In this document: positions 17,208 to 24,954 of the stretch, in pieces
How the letters are laid out: the number at the start of each line of letters is the position of its first letter
Position numbering within the stretch: the stretch's first letter is position 1
From: JBBQUP01 sp038212305
GTDB taxonomy: Bacteria; Bacteroidota; Bacteroidia; Bacteroidales; Marinilabiliaceae
Direction: 5' to 3'
Length of the DNA: 32,215 bases
Assembly (NCBI GenBank): GCA_038212305.1
Contig: JBBQUP010000027.1
Coordinates: 1 to 32,215 of the forward strand
Position numbers and translations under genes: made by a program
The notes under the pieces: model-generated
Databases searched by the model: none
Seen by the model: only the letters and a program-made list of their open reading frames with translations
Told to the model about the DNA's origin: nothing

Positions 17208-17798
17208 TTACATGCTTAATGAAACTTTTTTCTCATCCATTAACTTCCTTAGATTAATAATGGCATATCTCATTCGACCTAATGCGGTATTAATACTCAC
17301 ATTTGTTTCTTCGGCAATTTCTTTAAAACTAAGGCCTTGAAAATGTCTCATTTTAACCACCTCTTTTTGTACCGAAGGGAGTAATTCCACCATATTAGCC
17401 ACATCCTTAAGAATTTGATCATAGGCCATAACATCTTCAATGCTTTTGTCCGAGAATTTCATACTATTGCCAATGGCAACATCTGGCTCGTCATACAATT
17501 GAGTATTCAGTTTTTTCTTTTGCCGAAAATGATCAATTACTAAATTATGCGATATGCGTAAAGCCCACGAAACAAATCGTCCGTTTTCCACATATTGCTC
17601 TTTTTTCAATGATTGAAAAATCTTAACAAAAGCATCCTGAAATAAGTCATCCGCTAAGTCAGATTGCTTAACGTTTAGTAAAATATAGCTATAAATACGG
17701 TTTTTGTGCCTGTCGATTAATTGATCAACACAGTTTTGATCTCCTGAAATAAACCCCTTTATCAGCTCATCATCAGATAGAAGCCGGTAATTTGTCAT
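17208..17798 (-). CDS. RNA polymerase sigma factor, ECF-like sigma-70 family
   Basis: A 196-residue factor with region 2 at about residues 10-95 (LIDRHKNRIYSYILLNV, DLFQDAFVKIF, FVSWALRISHNLVIDHFRQKKK) and region 4 at about 130-185 (LPSVQKEVVKMRHFQGLSFKEIAEETNVS split around the turn). Regions 1 and 3 are lacking, as in ECF sigmas. The linker between regions 2 and 4 is longer than usual (about 40 residues). No adjacent FecR-type anti-sigma gene is present; instead a 52-residue ORF follows. Its regulon is unknown. The upstream intergenic region contains a MITE-like insertion. Confidence 0.92.
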   Translation of the reverse strand: MTNYRLLSDDELIKGFISGDQNCVDQLIDRHKNRIYSYILLNVKQSDLADDLFQDAFVKIFQSLKKEQYVENGRFVSWALRISHNLVIDHFRQKKKLNTQLYDEPDVAIGNSMKFSDKSIEDVMAYDQILKDVANMVELLPSVQKEVVKMRHFQGLSFKEIAEETNVSINTALGRMRYAIINLRKLMDEKKVSLSM

Positions 17799-17998
17799 AT
17801 CGCTCTTTTTTAATAAGGGGTACAGCTTATTTCTATAGGCACAAATGTTTTTAGATTAATAAGATTCAAAACAATAAAAAAATAATGACTTTTCAAAATT
17901 ATGATATACATTTTTATAATTACTACTCTATTTATAAATGAAATAGTCTTAAAAAGGTACAAAAAACCAACATAAAACCAAGTAGATTAAAAAAAATC

Positions 17999-18135
17999 GG
18001 CTCTATAACGTTTCTAGTGGGTAAAATTTATTGATAAATAAAGGCCACGAATCGAAGATCTACCACTTGACATACATGGTAAATAATCAAATGGTCTTTA
18101 GAAAAAAACCCACCCACTTAAATCAACATAGAGCC
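17999..18135. mobile_element. 137-bp MITE-like element with 8-bp target duplication
   Basis: The ends are inverted repeats. The left end begins GGCTCTAT at 17999; the right end, read on the other strand from 18135, also begins GGCTCTAT. Over the first 24 bases the two ends agree at 18 positions, including a shared AGTGGGT. Immediately outside, the same eight bases AAAAAATC occur at 17991-17998 and 18136-18143, a perfect direct repeat. GGCTCT-type ends with an 8-bp duplication are characteristic of the ISL3 family (established knowledge), so this is probably a non-autonomous, internally deleted ISL3-like element. It encodes no transposase. Confidence 0.75.
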
Positions 18136-18243
18136 AAAAAATCTGAATTTGAACAAATTTACATTTCTAAAACAATTGCATCATTTTAAATATCAAAACT
18201 CAAAAAATCTATTTTAGATTATCGCAATTCAATAAATAAAATC

Positions 18244-18272
18244 TTTGAGGACAATTGTGTTTTGTATCTTTG
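18244..18272 (+). promoter_or_regulatory. uvrA promoter
   Basis: TTTG (18244-18247), a 17-base spacer and TATCTTTG (18265-18272) match both boxes of the Bacteroidetes consensus. The start codon is 19 bases further on, giving a very short leader. No clear SOS-type palindrome overlaps it. Confidence 0.75.
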
Positions 18273-18291
18273 CATTTTCAAATAATAATAT

Positions 18292-21066
18292 ATGTCAATA
18301 AACAATCCATACATTCATATTCAAGGAGCTCGAGTCCACAATTTAAAAAATATTAGTCTAAAAATCCCTCGTAATAAATTTGTAGTTATAACTGGTGTTT
18401 CCGGAAGTGGAAAATCATCATTGGCATTTGACACTTTGTATGCCGAAGGCCAAAGACGATACGTTGAAAGTTTAAGTTCCTATGCCCGTCAGTTTTTAGG
18501 ACGGCTTGATAAACCTGAAGTCGATTTTATAAAAGGTATACCTCCTGCTATTGCAATAGAGCAAAAAGTTAATACCCGAAATCCGCGCTCTACAGTTGGC
18601 ACATCGACCGAAATATATGATTATTTAAAGTTATTGTATGCTCGATTAGGCCGAACTTATTCCCCCATTTCAGGTAATGAAGTTAAACGCCACTCGGTAA
18701 AAGATGTTATTTCTTTTTTTTCAAACTTAGTCAATGAAACAAAGGTTGCTGTAGTCGCACCATTTCATCAACCCGATAACAGATCTTGCCAGGATCAACT
18801 TGGCTTGCTACTAAAACAAGGATTCAGTCGAGTTGAATCAAAAGGAGAATTTTATAGAATTGATGAGTTAATAGAAAGTTCTGATCTCTGCGAAAATTTT
18901 AATCTTGTTATTGATCGCTTATCGGTAACAGAAAGTGATGATTTCATTTCGCGATTAAGCGACTCGATAGAAACTGCTTTTTTTGAAGGCAAAGGCGAGT
19001 GTATTGTTATTGTTTTTAACGACAAGCCAATCCACCATGTTTTCTCAAACAAATTTGAGGCTGATGGGATTACATTTGAAGAGCCCAATGAGCATATGTT
19101 TGCTTTTAATAGTCCTACAGGAGCTTGTAAAAAATGTGAGGGGTTTGGAAGTGTAATTGGCATTGACGAGGATTTGGTGATCCCTAACAAATCACTTTCG
19201 GTATTCGATGAAGCCATTGCTTGCTGGAAAGGTGAAAAAATGACAGAATGGAAAGACGAACTAATTCGCCATGCGCACCGCTTTGATTTCCCAATTCACA
19301 AACCCATTTTTGAGCTAAGCCCCGAAGAGCGGAAACTGCTTTGGACTGGCAATTCGAATTTTAATGGGATTAATGACTTTTTCAAGTTTGTTGAAGAGAA
19401 CCAATATAAAATTCAATATCGGGTAATGCTGTCTCGGTATCGTGGAAAAACCATCTGCCCCGATTGCAATGGAAGTCGCTTAAAAGCCGAAGTATCATGG
19501 GTAAAAGTAGCAGGGAAAAGCATTACTGAGTTATTGGTTTTACCAATTTCAGATTTGTATAACTGGTTCAACAACCTCAATTGGAGCGAACATGATGCCA
19601 AAATTGCTGGAAGATTGATTACTGAAATTCAATCGCGGTTGTCATTTTTATTGGAAGTAGGCCTAGAATATTTAAGTTTAAACCGTTTATCAAACACACT
19701 CTCGGGAGGCGAAAGTCAGCGAATAAATTTAGCAACCTCATTGGGTAGTAGTTTAGTTGGTTCGCTATATATTTTAGATGAACCAAGCATTGGCTTGCAC
19801 TCACGCGATACAAACCGACTTATTAAAGTATTGTATAATTTAAGAGATCTTGGCAATACGGTTATTGTTGTTGAGCACGACGAGGCAATTATCCGCGCAG
19901 CTGATGAGATAATTGATATTGGTCCCGCAGCTGGTCGATTAGGTGGTGAAGTAGTATTTCAAGGTGACATTAGTTCTCTTGTTAATTCCACCCAAAGCTT
20001 AACAACCAAGTATTTAAACAAAGAACTAACAATACCTACTCCTAAATCGCGCCGACCTTGGAATTTGTACATCGAAATAGTGGGTGCCAGAGAGAATAAC
20101 CTAAAAAATTTAACTGTAAAATTTCCCCTAAACACCATCACAGTAGTTACAGGTGTAAGTGGTTCGGGCAAATCATCTTTAGTAGGCAAAATTCTTTATC
20201 CAGCTTTAAAAAAACGATTAGGTGGATCTGCAGATAAAACGGGTGCATTTGATTTAATCAGAGGCGATTTAAAATCCATTACTGATGTTGAATTTGTTGA
20301 TCAAAATCCAATTGGAAAGTCCTCTCGCTCAAATCCAGCAACCTATCTTAAAGCCTATGATGATATTCGCAAATTAATGGCCGATCAGCAAGTATCTAAA
20401 ATAAATGGGTTTACTGCCTCGCATTTTTCTTTTAATATCGATGGTGGCCGATGCGAAGAATGCCAAGGCGATGGAACAATAAAAGTTGAGATGCAATTCA
20501 TGGCTGACATTGTTTTAACATGCGATAGTTGTCACGGACACCGATTTAAAAACGAAATATTAGAAGTCACTTACCAAGGTCAAAACATCCATGACATATT
20601 AAATATGACAGTTGACCAATCCATCGAATTTTTCGCACAAAAAGGTGGTTCAACCGAAAAACGCATTATATCCAAATTAAGCACTTTATCTGAAGTTGGA
20701 TTAGGATATGTGCAATTAGGTCAAACCTCCAACACATTAAGTGGTGGAGAGAGCCAGCGTGTTAAATTAGCATCTTTTCTAGCCATGGAAAAGGCAAGTC
20801 CAGCTTTGTTTATTTTTGATGAACCAACAACAGGATTGCACTTTCATGACATAAATAAACTAATAAAAGCATTCAATGCCCTAATAGAACGTGGTCATTC
20901 GATACTTATTATCGAACATAATCACGATATTATCAAAACAGCCGACTGGGTTATTGATTTAGGTCCCGAAGGTGGTGAAAAAGGTGGAAATCTAGTATTT
21001 GAAGGGAAGCCAGACCAAATCATAGATTGCGAAAAAAGCTACACTGGCAAATTCCTAATTGATTAA
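18292..21066 (+). CDS. uvrA: Excinuclease ABC subunit A
   Basis: A 924-residue UvrA, the ATP-dependent damage-sensing subunit of nucleotide excision repair. It has two ABC cassettes: Walker A GVSGSGKSSLAFDT near the start and GVSGSGKSSLVGK near 625; signatures LSGGESQRINLA and LSGGESQRVKLA; Walker B regions with LDEPSIGLH and FDEPTTGLH. The zinc sites differ from textbook UvrA: the early CPxC pair reads S124-P-I-S127, and the insertion module keeps C279-x2-C282 but lacks its partner CxxC. The later modules CPDCNGSR and CEECQGDG...CDSCHG are intact. This resembles a second, lineage-typical UvrA paralogue, so another uvrA may exist elsewhere in the genome. It is a single-gene unit behind a strong promoter. 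Confidence 0.94.
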   Translation: MSINNPYIHIQGARVHNLKNISLKIPRNKFVVITGVSGSGKSSLAFDTLYAEGQRRYVESLSSYARQFLGRLDKPEVDFIKGIPPAIAIEQKVNTRNPRSTVGTSTEIYDYLKLLYARLGRTYSPISGNEVKRHSVKDVISFFSNLVNETKVAVVAPFHQPDNRSCQDQLGLLLKQGFSRVESKGEFYRIDELIESSDLCENFNLVIDRLSVTESDDFISRLSDSIETAFFEGKGECIVIVFNDKPIHHVFSNKFEADGITFEEPNEHMFAFNSPTGACKKCEGFGSVIGIDEDLVIPNKSLSVFDEAIACWKGEKMTEWKDELIRHAHRFDFPIHKPIFELSPEERKLLWTGNSNFNGINDFFKFVEENQYKIQYRVMLSRYRGKTICPDCNGSRLKAEVSWVKVAGKSITELLVLPISDLYNWFNNLNWSEHDAKIAGRLITEIQSRLSFLLEVGLEYLSLNRLSNTLSGGESQRINLATSLGSSLVGSLYILDEPSIGLHSRDTNRLIKVLYNLRDLGNTVIVVEHDEAIIRAADEIIDIGPAAGRLGGEVVFQGDISSLVNSTQSLTTKYLNKELTIPTPKSRRPWNLYIEIVGARENNLKNLTVKFPLNTITVVTGVSGSGKSSLVGKILYPALKKRLGGSADKTGAFDLIRGDLKSITDVEFVDQNPIGKSSRSNPATYLKAYDDIRKLMADQQVSKINGFTASHFSFNIDGGRCEECQGDGTIKVEMQFMADIVLTCDSCHGHRFKNEILEVTYQGQNIHDILNMTVDQSIEFFAQKGGSTEKRIISKLSTLSEVGLGYVQLGQTSNTLSGGESQRVKLASFLAMEKASPALFIFDEPTTGLHFHDINKLIKAFNALIERGHSILIIEHNHDIIKTADWVIDLGPEGGEKGGNLVFEGKPDQIIDCEKSYTGKFLID

Positions 21067-21098
21067 TGGTGATGAAAACAAATGATTAAAAACGATTA

Positions 21099-21506
21099 CT
21101 ATTTATTCATTCCAGCCTTAAAACAAGCATAGTATTTTTTATCAACTACCATAATATGATGTATTAACCAATCACGCAAAAATGTCATAATTTCAATTGA
21201 AAGCAAAGCTTTCCCAGCTTCATAATCGGTTTAAAATTCCACTACTTTTTTGGCAAAAGCACGATGTTCTTTAATGTGCTGCTGGGCATCATCATAATTA
21301 AATTTTTCGAAATAATTCTCTTCCGTTGAAAAATGAATAGTCGAATAAGCTAACATATCATCTAACAAGTGTTCAAGAAAATCTTTCCCCTTACCCTGTG
21401 CCATGGCATCTTGCAAATTATTGATTCCCACAACTAAGGATTGATGCTGCTTGTCTATATCCGGAATACCCACCATTAAACTTTCATTCCATGTAATTAT
21501 CGCCAT
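21099..21506 (-). pseudogene. Bacteriohemerythrin interrupted by an in-frame stop codon
   Basis: The open frame 21506-21231 gives 91 residues and stops at TAA (21233-21231). The same frame continues without further stops to TAG at 21101-21099, coding 43 more residues that match the hemerythrin C-terminal helix (YEAGKALLS...FLRDW...HHIMVVDKKY). The joined product is 135 codons, the normal family length. The di-iron ligands are H21, H58, E62, H77, H81, then, after the stop, H117 and D122, at exactly the numbering expected for bacteriohemerythrin. Codon 92 is usually Gln, so a single CAA to TAA change explains it. The truncated protein would lack two iron ligands. A recent nonsense mutation, readthrough or a sequencing error are all possible. 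Confidence 0.85.
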
Positions 21507-21541
21507 TGTAGTTTAAATTTATGCAGTACATAACACTAAAA

Positions 21542-21580
21542 AATCAGACTATCAGTAAACCGAACGTCAGATTAAAGGTC
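21542..21580 (-). terminator. Possible terminator after the secreted-protein gene
   Basis: On the minus strand AATCTGAC and GTCTGATT (21573-21566 with 21549-21542) pair in seven of eight positions and are followed by a T-run. It lies just after the stop of the 21589-22032 gene. Confidence 0.45.
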
Positions 21581-21588
21581 CCAATTAA

Positions 21589-22032
21589 TTACTTTGCTTT
21601 TCTTTCAAGACCAAACAATACTGAAACACAACCACTTATTTTATCTTTTGAACCGGGTCGTTCCAAAACTTGCATTTGTACGACAAGCATCTGAGTGCTT
21701 TCTATAGAAAAATCCCAAACCATTTGAAAATTGAAATCCTTATTATCGAATAAAATTCTTCCGGTTTTATCAACGACTTTAAAGTGAATGGGAGGCAAAT
21801 CATCTACTTTACTAATTGCTATTCGATAGGTTTGCCCTTCGAAAAAAGTCTTAAATAGTTCAGCTGTTTCACCTTCTGAAAGAATGGTTGAGTTATAGTT
21901 ACCATCATGAACAAAGCTCCCCATTGTAGCCTTGCAACTATTCTTCGCAAAAGTTAAACATTGTCCCCATGAATAATTAACAGAGACCATGAATACTACA
22001 GCAATAAAAAGGTATTTCAATTTTTGCAACAT
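21589..22032 (-). CDS. Secreted hypothetical protein
   Basis: A 147-residue protein with a clear signal peptide (KLKYLFIAVVFMVSVNYSWG, then Q), so it is exported. The mature part has three cysteines (CLTF, NSCKA, SGCVS) and looks beta-rich (GETAELFKTFFEGQTYRIAIS, FKVVDKTGRILF). No family recognised. It starts 10 bases after the lipoprotein gene, so the two form an operon and may act together at the periplasm or outer membrane. Confidence 0.7.
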   Translation of the reverse strand: MLQKLKYLFIAVVFMVSVNYSWGQCLTFAKNSCKATMGSFVHDGNYNSTILSEGETAELFKTFFEGQTYRIAISKVDDLPPIHFKVVDKTGRILFDNKDFNFQMVWDFSIESTQMLVVQMQVLERPGSKDKISGCVSVLFGLERKAK

Positions 22033-22042
22033 CCGAATCTTA

Positions 22043-22966
22043 CTATGATATAAATTGGCTTCGTATTTCTTTTACTTTCTTACACAAACTTTCGAATACC
22101 TCTTTTGACATAAACGTTTCTGATTCAGCTTTTATTGTTGTCAATCTTTTCTCTGGATCTGTTTGAGCTTCAATATTTGATGTATTCACAATTTTCACCT
22201 TATCAAAAATAACTCTCAATTCATTCATCTTGCTGTACAGTTCATTAATATCCTCGTTACTTCCTTTATATGTTTCCATTAAATTAAGAACTGTATACAA
22301 TGATAATTTTTGATAAATAATTTTTTCAATTAACTTTTGGTTATTATCATCTGAAATATTAGATAGTGTTGTAGCAATGTGTAACCCTTCAACCCATCCA
22401 CCCACTAAAACCATAACCGCTAAAGCAGGGCGATCATTCTCGGTAAGGTAGGCATTCGAATTCATAAATGATTCGGAAATAATATCCATAACCACATCTC
22501 GGTTATTCATATTCTCTTCCAAGCGTTTTATTGTATTTTCATCAATAGCATCCATTATTCCTAAGCCCTCAGCAAGTTTTTTGGAATTTGCCATGTACTT
22601 TAACGAACTCTGAGTTTGATCAAATAAACTGGCATAACTTAAATCCGCTGAATAAATTCCGAGATTAAGTGCCATTTGCCTATTGGTAGTGTACTTCGAA
22701 ATATTATCAATTGGGTTTAAAATCTCCTCATTGTATACAACTCCTGCTCGTTTAATTAGCATTGCAGTCTCTAATGGAGATGGTAAAGAGTAAAATATTA
22801 ATTTAGACTTCGCAAAATTATCAATAAACTGAGAATCTATCTCAACAGTATCAATTATTGAGACTTTTTGTCCTTTCTTCCCATCAAAATTACACGAGAC
22901 AGCCAACAATGCAGCAATAATTACAATACCAAAAAGTTTTATACTTGAATAAAAAATATTTTTCAT
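22043..22966 (-). CDS. Lipoprotein of unknown function
   Basis: A 307-residue protein with a lipoprotein-type signal ending AALLAVSC-N, so the cysteine should be lipidated. The mature part is largely alpha-helical, with a distinctive NLGIYSADLSYASLFDQTQ segment, a glycine/tryptophan patch (VLVGGWVEGLHIAT) and a charged helical C-terminus. I recognise this as a Bacteroidetes-type conserved hypothetical but know of no function. ATG 22966 is chosen because the signal peptide starts there. It is the first gene of a two-gene unit with 21589-22032. Confidence 0.75.
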   Translation of the reverse strand: MKNIFYSSIKLFGIVIIAALLAVSCNFDGKKGQKVSIIDTVEIDSQFIDNFAKSKLIFYSLPSPLETAMLIKRAGVVYNEEILNPIDNISKYTTNRQMALNLGIYSADLSYASLFDQTQSSLKYMANSKKLAEGLGIMDAIDENTIKRLEENMNNRDVVMDIISESFMNSNAYLTENDRPALAVMVLVGGWVEGLHIATTLSNISDDNNQKLIEKIIYQKLSLYTVLNLMETYKGSNEDINELYSKMNELRVIFDKVKIVNTSNIEAQTDPEKRLTTIKAESETFMSKEVFESLCKKVKEIRSQFIS

Positions 22967-23087
22967 AATGACCTGATTAACATTTCGATGGTTCAAAAAT
23001 TAAAATTGTAAAAAAACAATTATAAATATAGAAAAAAAAACTCTTGCAAATCAAAAAACATGGAATAATAAATCGTCAAAATCAAAA

Positions 23088-24074
23088 CTATTCTAGGTTA
23101 GAGAAATATTTCATGAACTGAGCACGCTCAAAAACGGCAGGTTCACCAATGTTTTTATAATTCATTTTCCCTTTGAATGACGAAATGGAAGCAAATCCTT
23201 TGGAATCCATCCACTGATTCAAACGATCATTCATTGTTGTGATTATTTGAGGACCGTTTTTATAAACTGCCGAACAAACCTGAACCGTTGAAGCACCAGC
23301 CAGCAACTGTTTTATTACGGCATCGCCCGAATGCACACCTGTTGATGCAGAAATATCTACATTCCCAATTTTAGACGACAAGATAGCTACCCATCTTAAC
23401 GTTTGTCGAATATCAGCCTCTGTACTAAAAACTTCTGCAGAAGTAATTGCCATCTGCTCAACATCAATATCAGGCTCATAAAAGCGATTAAACAAAACGA
23501 TCCCTTTAGTTCCCAAGACTGATAGCTTATTGACAACACTAATCAAATTTGAGAAATAAGGTCCAATTTTTAAAGCAACTGGAATTGAAACAGCTTGAGA
23601 AACAGCTTCTGAAATTTGATAATACATAACTTCATAATCCCCTGCTTCACTATTTTTATCGGTGTTTAAAATAAAAACATTCAATTCAATAGCATCAGCA
23701 CCAGCTTGTTCAATCTTTTTGGCAAAATCAACCCATTCGCCTGATGAATAACAATTTATACTAGCAATAATTGGAATTTTAAATCGACTCTTTGCCTCTT
23801 TAATCAAATTTAAATAGTCCAAAACATCATTATCCTTCACATACTCCTTAATGTAATCGTATGCTTCAGGGTAGTCAACCGACTGACTTTGATAATATGA
23901 TTTGGATATATTTACATTAATCTGCTCTTCGAATAATGATTTTAAAACAACTGCCCCAACTCCAGCTTTAACAAGTTTTTCAATCTTTAAAATACTATTA
24001 GTTAAACCACTACTGCTCACCACAATAGGAGAACACAGCTCCAACCCCATATAACTAACTGATAAGTTGCTCAT
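23088..24074 (-). CDS. Dihydroorotate dehydrogenase-like FMN protein
   Basis: A 328-residue TIM-barrel protein of the DHOD-like group. It has the start SVSYMGLELCSPIVVSSSGLT, a barrel segment IIASINCYSSGEWVDFAKKIEQ with AGADAIELN, and a phosphate-binding end SASTGVHSGDAVIKQLLAGA. These resemble PyrD/Dus-type FMN barrels, but the enzyme differs from true PyrD and sits away from pyrimidine genes. An alternative role as a reductase of another cyclic substrate is possible. It has its own strong promoter and lies 77 bases after yggS. Confidence 0.83.
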   Translation of the reverse strand: MSNLSVSYMGLELCSPIVVSSSGLTNSILKIEKLVKAGVGAVVLKSLFEEQINVNISKSYYQSQSVDYPEAYDYIKEYVKDNDVLDYLNLIKEAKSRFKIPIIASINCYSSGEWVDFAKKIEQAGADAIELNVFILNTDKNSEAGDYEVMYYQISEAVSQAVSIPVALKIGPYFSNLISVVNKLSVLGTKGIVLFNRFYEPDIDVEQMAITSAEVFSTEADIRQTLRWVAILSSKIGNVDISASTGVHSGDAVIKQLLAGASTVQVCSAVYKNGPQIITTMNDRLNQWMDSKGFASISSFKGKMNYKNIGEPAVFERAQFMKYFSNLE

Positions 24075-24101
24075 AATTAAATCTTAGTGAAAATGTATTA
24101 A

Positions 24102-24131
24102 CAAAAATAAACAAATTATGTGTTTTACAAA
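24102..24131 (-). promoter_or_regulatory. Promoter of the DHOD-like gene
   Basis: On the minus strand TTTG (24131-24128), an 18-base spacer and TATTTTTG (24109-24102) match the phylum consensus; the start codon is 27 bases downstream. Confidence 0.7.
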
Positions 24132-24151
24132 TAGTTTGTTTATTTTATATG

Positions 24152-24814
24152 TTATCGATGACCAAAAATTGAACTTCCAATTCGAACCATACTGCTACCT
24201 TGCGCAATAGCGATGTCGTAATCATCAGACATACCCATACTTAAAATGGTGAAATCACTTTTCTCTGAAAAAAGCGCACGCTTAAGTTGATCAAAAAGTT
24301 GCTTTAAATAGTTGAACTCAGTTTTAACATGTTCATGATCATTTGTAAATGTTGCCATCCCCATCAACCCTTGTAAGTTTATATGAGTCATTGTTTTATA
24401 TTGGTTTGAACTTAAATATTCAATTAGTTCATCACCTGAAAAACCAAATTTTGATGACTCAGTTGCGATATGAACCTGAAGTAAACAATTAATTTTTCTG
24501 TTGCATCTTACCCCCTCTTTTTGAATGACTTCCAGTAATTTAGGACTATCAACCCCATGTATTAAATGCACAAAAGGGGCAATGTACTTAACCTTATTTG
24601 ATTGAAGATGTCCAATCATGTGCCACCGAATATGGGGAGATAATTGTTGCTGCTTTTGAACCAATTCTTGCACTTTATTTTCTCCAAAATCCAATTGTCC
24701 CACTTCAAGAGCTTCACTTATTGCACTTATTGGATGAGTTTTTGATACTGCAACCAATGTTACATTCGATGGAAGATCTTTTTTAATTCTTAATAGATTT
24801 TCGGAAACTGTCAT
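24152..24814 (-). CDS. yggS: YggS/PLPBP-family pyridoxal-phosphate homeostasis protein
   Basis: The 220-residue, single-domain alanine-racemase-like barrel binds PLP at K25 (AVSKTHP). Other family motifs are FGENKVQEL, WHMIGHLQSNK and the end LSMGMSDDYDIAIAQGSSMVRIG. The family controls PLP levels and branched-chain amino-acid balance, without known enzymatic activity. ATG 24814 is chosen because the family starts here; an upstream in-frame start adds 12 residues with no homology. Confidence 0.93.
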   Translation of the reverse strand: MTVSENLLRIKKDLPSNVTLVAVSKTHPISAISEALEVGQLDFGENKVQELVQKQQQLSPHIRWHMIGHLQSNKVKYIAPFVHLIHGVDSPKLLEVIQKEGVRCNRKINCLLQVHIATESSKFGFSGDELIEYLSSNQYKTMTHINLQGLMGMATFTNDHEHVKTEFNYLKQLFDQLKRALFSEKSDFTILSMGMSDDYDIAIAQGSSMVRIGSSIFGHR

Positions 24815-24881
24815 AGCCCTAATATTGTAATACAAAATTGATAAAATCATTTAACAACTCAAAAACTAAAAGAAGATAAAA

Positions 24882-24908
24882 AAAGGGTATCCGCAATGAA
24901 TACCCTTT
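24882..24908 (-). terminator. Terminator of the serA-DUF1015 transcript
   Basis: A perfect 9-bp stem (AAAGGGTAT 24882-24890 with ATACCCTTT 24900-24908), followed on the minus strand by a T-run, about 50 bases after the DUF1015 stop. Confidence 0.8.
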
Positions 24909-24954
24909 AAACGCTAAATTATTTATACCATCTTGTTTAACGAGGCTTGAATGA

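Larger units (their letters stand above)
17799..18291. other. 493-base divergent region between the sigma gene and uvrA
   Basis: AT-rich and without a credible ORF apart from a chance frame across the MITE end. It contains the MITE-like element (17999-18135) with its flanking 8-bp repeats and the strong uvrA promoter (18244-18272). Confidence 0.7.

Noticed and set aside
18074..18189. Short plus frame crossing the right end of the MITE
   Set aside because: It spans the element boundary, has no family features and is best explained as chance in AT-rich sequence.
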